A stretch of DNA of 30,604 nucleotides from Chromera velia. Its lineage: Eukaryota > Sar > Chromeraceae. Shown piece after piece: positions 10,301-19,300 of the stretch. The position numbers were made by a program, and so were the translations under genes. The notes below the pieces were generated by a model. That model saw nothing but the letters and a program-made list of their open reading frames with translations. It was not told where the DNA came from and did no database searches. Each line of letters opens with the position of its first letter. Position 1 is the stretch's first letter. The stretch is from the NCBI GenBank assembly GCA_018398765.1, contig JAHBMJ010001457.1, positions 1-30,604 on the forward strand. Direction: 5' to 3'.

Positions 10301-13300
10301 AATGTCGTGATGGGAGGCGATGTTCCCGAAGACAACCGGGGGCTCCGTGTATTCTCCCTCTGGTGGGAGAACCGCTTGGTGAAAAGAAACATCTGAGGCA
10401 TCGCTCATCACAGTCGGCTCTTCCTGCAGAAACAGATTGGAACATTGTGTTGCCTTTATGCAGTCTCATTTCGTTTACTTTCGTGTACATGGCCTGTATT
10501 TCCCCTTGTGGTGTTTTTTCCTTCACAAGTAAAATCGTCTTTCTTTCTCGATTTGAAAGGCACCCTTTCATGTATGATCATTAGAGCTTGTAAGTCTGGA
10601 GTACAGAGCTGTGGGAGATGGCCTGACTGTCCGTTGAAGATACACACAGCACCGGCAGCCGAGAAAGATACGAAGCTTTTTTTGAAAGACGCACGGGTGA
10701 AAATGAAAAGAGCACCTGATCCGTGCGACAGAATACCCAAATCATATATCACTCATTTCTTTCACTGACGACGGAAGACGCAGAAAGCAGCCACCCAGGG
10801 ACGTTCCCAGGTTTGAAGACCGAATTCTCCTCATTGACGCTGGTGTCTGAAAGGTAATGGGCACCAGCAGCGACGGCAAAAAACCCAACGTGAAGCGTAC
10901 CCGCGGGGAGGCTGCCTTTTCCCGCCCCCTCGAGAAGCAAATGGAAGCCCTCCGCCTTGACTTTCTGAAGGCGCGGCTTCACAAAGAGAATCTCAGACTG
11001 CGAGTCTCTCTGGACAGCAGCAAGCACGATTGGTGGTTCCTTGAACTCGCTTCTGAAGGCAAACTCATGCGGAGTGCTGTCAGTTGGGACTTCCACGGAC
11101 CCCACTTCCATCAGACCTCCCTCGGGCAGCACGAACAGACCTTGCTCCATCACCAGGAAGGACGCAGATTCCATCACGTGGGGTCCATCGAAGCACTGAG
11201 GCTCTACAAGTCGAGACTTGACCGTGAAGCCTCCGGAGCTGTCTTCCTCTAATCTCGCAACAGGGATTGCAGCGTCCCCCCCTTTTCTCGTCATCAACAA
11301 CGCAAAAACTGCCGGCTGAGTGAATGTGCCGGAGACTTCTATCTGGACAAACTTCTCATCAAAAGAAGCCGTGAGCACCTCAAAGCGAGGTTCGGGCGGG
11401 AGGGCAGACAGACTCAGCTCATCACCGCCAAGGCCTCCGACAGTCGTCAAAGGTGGTTGGTATCCTGGTGCCAGCCGCCAATTGAATTCTGAGCTGACTG
11501 CAATCAGATCAACGCTTTCCTCTCCTGAGTGACTTCTCACCCCCACCGATCCACTCGTGCATCCATCAGCCTCGACAAACAGACGGACTTCTGTACGCTC
11601 CACGTCAGCAAGACGCAGCCACGCACTTGTCGGGTCGTGATCAGATGAAAGGGCACCAAGCACGGCGGGACTGTGGGCAAAGTCACCGCCTTCAGAAAAG
11701 ACAGCCGTCCCCTCCTGAGTCCCTTGCAGCTTCTGCAATAGCGCAATTGCAAATATGCACATTTGGAATCCTCTTTGTTGAACGAGAACAAGGCGGGAAA
11801 CATCAAAAGAGAACCAAGTCTGACTGGAATTTTCAAAGTCGTCTGACAATTCCCCACCTTTGCTATTTGTGTGGGACTCGACGGCATCAATTCTCTTGCT
11901 ACGCTTTACTTTTTTTGGTTGACACTCTCATAAGTACAAGTAAATCCAGGATTTTTCGAAAGAAAAGATTGCTGACCGCTTTCACAGCCGAAAGAAGCCA
12001 GCCGGGCGGAGCTGCTGGCTCTGGAAACCATCGCTCTATTTCTCGACGCTCTCCTGGTTTTGCAGGGGTATACTGTGTTCCCGGGGTAAGAGCCATGTAG
12101 GCCACCACATAGGTGTCGCTTTCGGATAGGCCCCAATTCAGAGGATCACCCGTCTGCCCCTTACCTTCGATGGCAAGCTCGAACTGCGTGGAGGAAATAC
12201 AGTGAATGCGAGGCTTTGCGAAGCTACCATCACCCGAGTGAGATTGAATGGCAGCAACCACCACGGGAGGCACGTTGTCAAACTCACCCTCCAGCCACAC
12301 TGGATGATATTCTCCGTCGGCAGGCAGTACTACTGTGCCAATCTCAAGAGTCACATTCTCTGCCAAAGTATGGACCCCCTGCTCTGCCATCAAGAAAGAC
12401 ACGGTCTCATCGACGTGGGGCTATGAATAGCAGTCGGGCTCTTGAACGTGGAATCGCACGGCCCAGCCGGAGACTGCATTCCCCGATCCTTTCTCTTGCA
12501 CTTCCTGATTGACTACTCTTGCCTTCACCACTGCTGCATCTCCCCCATTAGCGGTCAGCAGTGAAGGGAAAACCACAGGGTGGGCAAACTCGCTGGAGAA
12601 TGACAGCTGTGCCTCTTGGTGTGTGAATGTTGAGGTGCGCAACTCCATTTCTAGATCAGGGCTCGGAAAAGGGGAGGCCACATAGTCAGCTGCAGACAGC
12701 AAACAGAAGCGTCGACGCTTGATAGGATGCTCAAAGATTGGACGTGCTTCTGTGCACTCCTCTTTCAGGCAACAGTGCACAAGTTTACGCACAAAAATGT
12801 ACGCAATTTTGAATTTGATTGAAATTCGAATTTCAAAAAGCATTCGTCCGACTACTGGGGGATACACGTCTGCATTCGACCGACACAGTACTGACGTTTG
12901 ACGCGAAAGGCTGCAAACGCTTGTCCATCTTTTGCCCATCGCTTCTGCTGGACCCCCTCCACAACCTCGTGGATTCCAGAGGTCGACACGCACGGAGGAG
13001 CTAATGTGTCAGGAAAATCTCCGTCACTTTCTGCTCCAACTGGAGGAAGGCTACCCTCGCTGCTGGCTCCCACCGCCCGGAGGACGCCATTTCCGGTCCC
13101 AAATCCAGTCTGAAGGTTCCAAGCTGATCTGCTTGATGCCGCATCCGTGCACTTGAACACGAATGCCCCCGTCGCACAGCTGTTCCCTTCCCAGTTGTGA
13201 GCTCGGACAACCAGAGCAGCACCCTCACGTGGTTCAAATCTGACTGACTTCAGGCTTGGCCAATCCGAGAGCATTCCGTCAACTCGACTCGTCAGGTCTT

Positions 13301-16300
13301 CCTCACCGTACGTCACTGAGAGTACCTGGTTGTCCACAGTGAATAGGCATTTCACTGAACCTGCAGACCAAAGTATTTGATTTTTCTTTGCTTGTTTCCT
13401 TTCCTCCGTCCGCCGAGGTTTCCAACAGGACCTCATTGATATGGATAGAGAGTCACTCGAACGCAATAATGCATGCTTTGCAAGAAAGCGGAATGTCTGA
13501 AGGAAGACCTGACAGTGTGAACACTCATCAACAGACAACCGTCCTTTCCCATGCCCTTTCCTTACCAAAAGCATGCACGACTCTGACCACGTCTGCAGAG
13601 GGCCGAGACACTGACTTGATTCGCCCGTGATTGTGTTTGCAAAGCTTCTCTTTCCCACCGCCAGCAAATTGACTGTCTCCGCGGTATTGTGGCTCCTCCC
13701 CAGGCCGTCACAACCGTCTGCATCCAGGAAGAGCTCAGCGGTCTCTGCATCCCCGCCTTTAGATCGCAGGCTGGCCGTGCGATCGTCAAGTGTTGATGCA
13801 AGTGTACCAAACACAGCGGGCGTCTCGGAGGAGCTGGCTGTTGAGGGGAGCGCTACGTCGCTTTTGCTGCTTGTCATGGACTCTGTCTGCACGTAGAAGA
13901 AGAAAGAGGCGTATTGCATGACGAGCACCAGAAACTGCTCTTCCACTCAACAAGGAACTACAAAACACGACCGCTTGGAAGCACAAACCACGATCACTCG
14001 ACACCCAGCCGCGTGGCTTCTTCGCAACCTCGAACAAGAGACGAAGCGGATGACTGACAACCCCCTCAGAGCGCTCACCTTGATGAATGCCGATAGCCTC
14101 AGTGAAGGAAGGGTTGCGGCACCTTCATCCAGAGCCATGTAGCCGATGCGCAATGGTCCTACAACCTCAGTCACTGTGTCAGATTCAATGAGAATTTCAG
14201 CACTCGTTGCACTGACTGATCGGAGTCTCGTTTTGACAAAAATGGAATTGCTATCTGATGTGCGTTGTACGGCGCTCAAGAGTGCGGGAGTAGCCCCAAA
14301 GGAGGTCTCAAACTGTATAACTACAGAAGTTTCTCCTTGAGGGATCTCCACGCTTCCGACCTCTACTGCCTTCCCGTCCCGCGAGAGAAACTTTCCCTTT
14401 TCCATCACAAGGAAATCGGCAGACTCCCTAGTGTGACGCCCGTCAAAGCAGGAGGGTTCGACAACGAATGCAGTCACCGTCCACCCATGCCCCCCATCTG
14501 TTTCCCCCTCTGAGAGCACGGCTGAGATTACTGCTGGGTGTCCTCCGTTTGTAGACAGAAGAGAAGGGATCACAATGGGATCAGAGAAGGGAGTGTTTAA
14601 TGACAGGGTCACAGGCTCCTCCTCGCTTTTGAATTGGCCAGACACCAGCTCACCGACTGGCTCCTGAAGGCTCAGAGGCACGTACGTTGCTGCAAACACA
14701 CAAGAGCAGAAAGAATTGAGAGAAGATCAAATGTTTGAGAGGGCTGCTGCCTCTACTCCTGCAAGCTGCGCGGGCGCTGTTGGCCAGTATTTGCTCTCTC
14801 AAATCTGACTCACGTTTGATACGAAAGGCTGCGTAAGCGTTTACTTTCATACAGATTTTTTTTTCATAAAGAATAGTTTCTGTATTCATTTTTTTTCTTT
14901 TTTTTCTTTTTTCTTCGACTCACGTTTGATACGAAAGGCTGCGTAAGCTTCACCACTGCTCGCCCATCTCTTGTGTTGGTTTCCTGGCACGACTTCAGAG
15001 ATTCCAGCAGTCGCCACACACGGAGCAACAAGGCTCTGAGGAAAGTCCTCGTCGCTGTCTGCCCCCACCGGGGGCAACCCACCAAGGCTCTCTGCCCCCA
15101 CCGATCGAAGAAAAACACCGTCTGAGGCGCCCCGACCTGCATGCAAAACATACGCACATTTTAGATGAAAAAACAAGGGGTAGCACGCTCGATTTACAGG
15201 TCCGACCGGAACGAAGCACGTGCAGCCCGAGATGACAGAAAAGAACAAGCTTGGCGGGAAATAGACGAGACAACGAAGGGGGGACCGGCATCAACGCACC
15301 CTTGCGTGAAGCATGCAGAGAACTGACGATTTCATGCATGAGCATTGTGAGTGCTCATTCAGATATGCTGTCAGCGTTTTCCAAATGCTTCGGAGTAAAA
15401 TAAAGCACTAAGTGACATCTCCCTTCTTTTGGCCCTTTTCGCCCCCGAGTTGCGCCTTCTGTCTCTCGGTTGCATTCGAAAGAACTTCCTGAATGTACAT
15501 ATTTGAACATGTGTCAGATCTCTGCATCTGCACACATGCATGTCTGTTTATGTATACGCAAAAATCCATGCTTATATGGGACGGACGTACCTGTCTCCAA
15601 CTTCCAGGCAGAGCGTTTACTTTCATATAGAATTCTTTTTTTTTTTTTTTTCTTCTTCTTATGAAAGGGACGAATTCTATGTGAAGGTAAACGCAGGGAC
15701 GGACGTACCTGTCTCCAAGTTCCAGGCAGAGCGCCGTCCTGCAGAGTCTGTGCATCTGAAGACCAAAGCACCTGTTGCACAGCTGTTTGCCTCAAAGTTG
15801 TGGCCTCGTATGACCAGAGCGGCGCCTTCTTGAGGAACGAAAGAGACTGTTTTGAGGCTCTTCCAGTTCGAAAGCTCACCTTCTACGGAGCTTGTCAAGT
15901 CCTCTCTACCATAGGTTACCGACTCCACTTTGTTGTCAACGGTGAACAGGCACTGTACACTTGCTGCAGAAAGGGCAAGAAACAGGAATGTCAGAATTAT
16001 CATCAAAGAAAATAGTATGGTTCAAGTCAAGAGCCGTAGGAAGAAGCGGGCATATATGTATGCAAATCGAGCTGCATGCCGCTGTGCAGCAAGTCAACTA
16101 GTTGTCCTTGTTTGACGCATCCTGACATTCAGTGTCTGCAATAGAGTGTCCTCAAGCACTGCTTACCTTCTGTTGTGGCAACCGGCTCTGCCTGGGAGGC
16201 TTCCCCGGATTCTCCTTCCTCCATCCCCTGGTCGGCAACAGACTCAACGACAGCAGGCGGGGGGGCAATAGACTCGTCGGTGACTGAGTCGTCGGGTCCA

Positions 16301-19300
16301 AACGAATCCACCTCGTCAGTTGTGTTCGTACTGCTGCTGTTGCTCGCCTCCATGCTCAAATTCCAAATTGCCTTCACCCCTTCCATCAACTCTGAACTCA
16401 TTCGTACCACTGCAGCAGCCAGCGGGTAGGCATACTGCTCTCCGGGATGACCTCCCTCTGCAATGTAGAGGTCTCTAGTAACAGGCACGAAAAGTCCGCT
16501 GACTTGGGAAAGCCCCCTCTCTAGTAGGCCAAAGGGAGAACTGAGGACAAAAGTCATCGTCATTTGGAGCCCGGCAAGTTCTGCAGTCTCGCCTATCGGA
16601 GACGCAGGCTCGACCTTACCAGCTGAATGAAAACGTTGGAGGAGAAGGGGACACAAATAGAGAGAGGATGATTGACAGACAGTCAGCCCTTTTTGCTGTA
16701 ATGCAAACTCATTGATGCAACGTACATGTTGCGGGGCTGGCATTGCCTGTTGTGACAAATGAAAAACAAAACTTCATACGGTACTCTGCAAGGCAATTTT
16801 GAGCTGCAAGATACGAAATCCAATTGAGGAAGTCGCTGATAAAGATAGGTTCTGGAGCCAGCAGTAGGTCGAGAGAGAAGCATCGAATCCTGCCAGCAGT
16901 CATTCTGAGAGAGAGAGAAATGAAGCTCCACCTGTCGTTCGTTCTCTGTTGACGGACGTTTTCCCAAAGTCTGGCGAAGCAAAATTCAAACAGAGGCTGC
17001 TGGCTGACCTCTATGATTGTCTATGACGGTGATGTGCTGTAGAGGATCCCCTGCATGCGTTTATTTTCATACAGATATGCATTTTGAGTATGCGTTATAT
17101 GTATGAAAGTAAATGTATGATTCTCTGTGATGGTTCTGTGCTGCAGAGGATCCCCTGCAAAAATGACTCGAACAAAGAAAGAAAGAAACAAGGCAGTGAG
17201 AAAAAGGGGGAGAAAAAATGATACAGAGAAAATAACAAAAAGAGCAAGAAGAGTGAAAGATGTACAGGCAGGTAGACAGACTATGTGACTCCTTGTTTTG
17301 TTTTTGTTTCTGCTTTTCTTTCTTTCAAACAAAAACAAAAGGATAGGAGGTAGAGCACGGCTTGCAAGGGGTCTGTTTGGAAACAAACCCCTTTGCGGGC
17401 GAGGCAGGGCAAGTTTTGTTGCCTTTCTGCCTTTTTTTCTTTGACTGCATCCACAATGCACCTTTCTCTCTCTGCAGGCCGACAGCGTACGCGATTGATT
17501 CACTTACATGGAAAACCATCCGCATCCCTCCCAACTCCCACCTCCCCGAATTCCGGACAGGTACGGCTTGGAGGAGCAGTGGCAGTTGTGGGTGCCGCCT
17601 CTTCCCCAGCTGGTGTGGCGTTGTCAGACGGAGACGTTGATGCGACTGCGGCCGCCCCATCCAATGCGATGGCTGCCTCTTGCAGGCTCCGAACATCTGT
17701 ACAAATGCATCCAGCCGCAGTGACGGTGGAGTATCGCCGATAGAGACGCCGTACCTCGGCCCTTTTCTTTTGACGCCAGGCAAATGACCGTCGTGTCGTC
17801 AGACGGTGCAGAGCCGAGACTGCGGAGTGTACTCCCACCGACTCTTTCTGTCCTGCAAGGCGTTCACCCTCTTTTTCTTTTTTCGTCTGAGCTTTTTTTC
17901 GCCTTGCCGCTCGTTCTTTTCTCTTTTGTCCTGTTCTTCCCAGTCTTCCTTGGTGGTGACGAAGTCGGGCAACCTTTCTCCGGTAATGCCAGGCAGTCAT
18001 ATAATGACCCTCTTTCGCCCGGGAGAGTCTGCTGGAGTGCTTCTTCGTGTGTCTTGATTCCCTCTGCTGCCGCGTGCTTTTCTCAAGAAAGGAGGTGAAA
18101 TCTTCCTCTGCCTCATCCCCCTCCTCACTCCCTCCCTCCTCTCCATTTTTGTCCCCCTCTCCCTCCTCGCCCTCCATCTCTTCTTCGAGAGGCTCGAGAG
18201 CATGAAGGTTCATGGGCGATGTTGCGGCACACCCCGACCACACAAACTCCACCCTGCCTGTCTCCTCATCAAACATGCCCCACAAAGTTGCAGGCGGGCC
18301 CTCAGCACTCACTCGACGAAAGTCGTGTCTGAAAATTGAAAAGCGACCGTCAGGGAAGAGGGAAACAAGATGCTCCTCTGACGGGGTCTCTGTAGAAGTT
18401 CCGTTGGTACTCTGGGCAGACTGCCGCCACTTCAAGTGGCCAGCATAAAGATAAACCCCTGAGAACTGTTCTGCACCTGTGACCATCTCAACCCCTTTCA
18501 TCCATCGCCTCTCACCTGCAGCATCGAATGGTACGGCATGAGGAGTTTTGTTTTGCTAAAAAGGCAGTGCTATGAGACTTACCCCTCTTCTCTCCCTCAG
18601 ACTACCGGTTCACCCTCAAGGTTGCCCCTGTCATTTGCCCCCGCATACACATAACTTTGATTTTCTGTGCCCAAAGTGTTTCTTTTCTGAAGAGCCTTTG
18701 GGCCTTCAACTCGTTCTCGTGTCTTCATGTTCGATTGCTTCTTCTGCCTGCCATCTTGAACCAACTTGGACACTTTCCACCAGCCAAATGTAGGAGAAGC
18801 ATGCAGTGCATTGAAAGCCAATCAATATGCTGCGGGTGATACAGGGGTAGATGAGCGAGATGGATGGCATGCAAGCGAAAGAAAGAAAGACAGAAAGAAA
18901 GAAGAAAAGAAAGACAGAAAGACAGAAGACAGAAAGAAAAAAAAAGACAGAGAGAAAGGCTTACCCTCCAGCGTTTCCTTTTCCTGAATGTCCCCAGGCA
19001 TTGCTGCAAAGAAGTGCATATGTGCAAGAGGCGAAAGAAATCCAAGCAGGCTATGGCTGCGATACCCTTTTTTGGAACCAGACTCTGGCAGTGTTCAGAA
19101 AAAATGCATGATTAGAACGCTAGCCAAGCAATCACCATATTGCAGAGGTTAGCCCTTCCTGCCCCCTCCCCTCTATTCTTCCAACTCTCAGCCCTCCAGC
19201 ATACTGACAGCCATCCGGCCAGTCATCCAATTTATCAGCGAGTCAAAGCGTGGATTTGAAATATGTATATGGCATCCATGGCGAGGTACATAAACAGTGA

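Noticed and set aside
10467-10486. Fourth mini-element (CGTTTACTTTCGTGTACA) in the intron between exons 12 and 13
   Set aside because: It resembles the element end but has no inverted partner and no flanking duplication nearby.
12819-12836. Perfect 18-bp palindrome TTGAAATTCGAATTTCAA in the intron between exons 10 and 11
   Set aside because: It is AT-rich and isolated, with no flanking duplication or mini-element ends, so nothing can be inferred from it.
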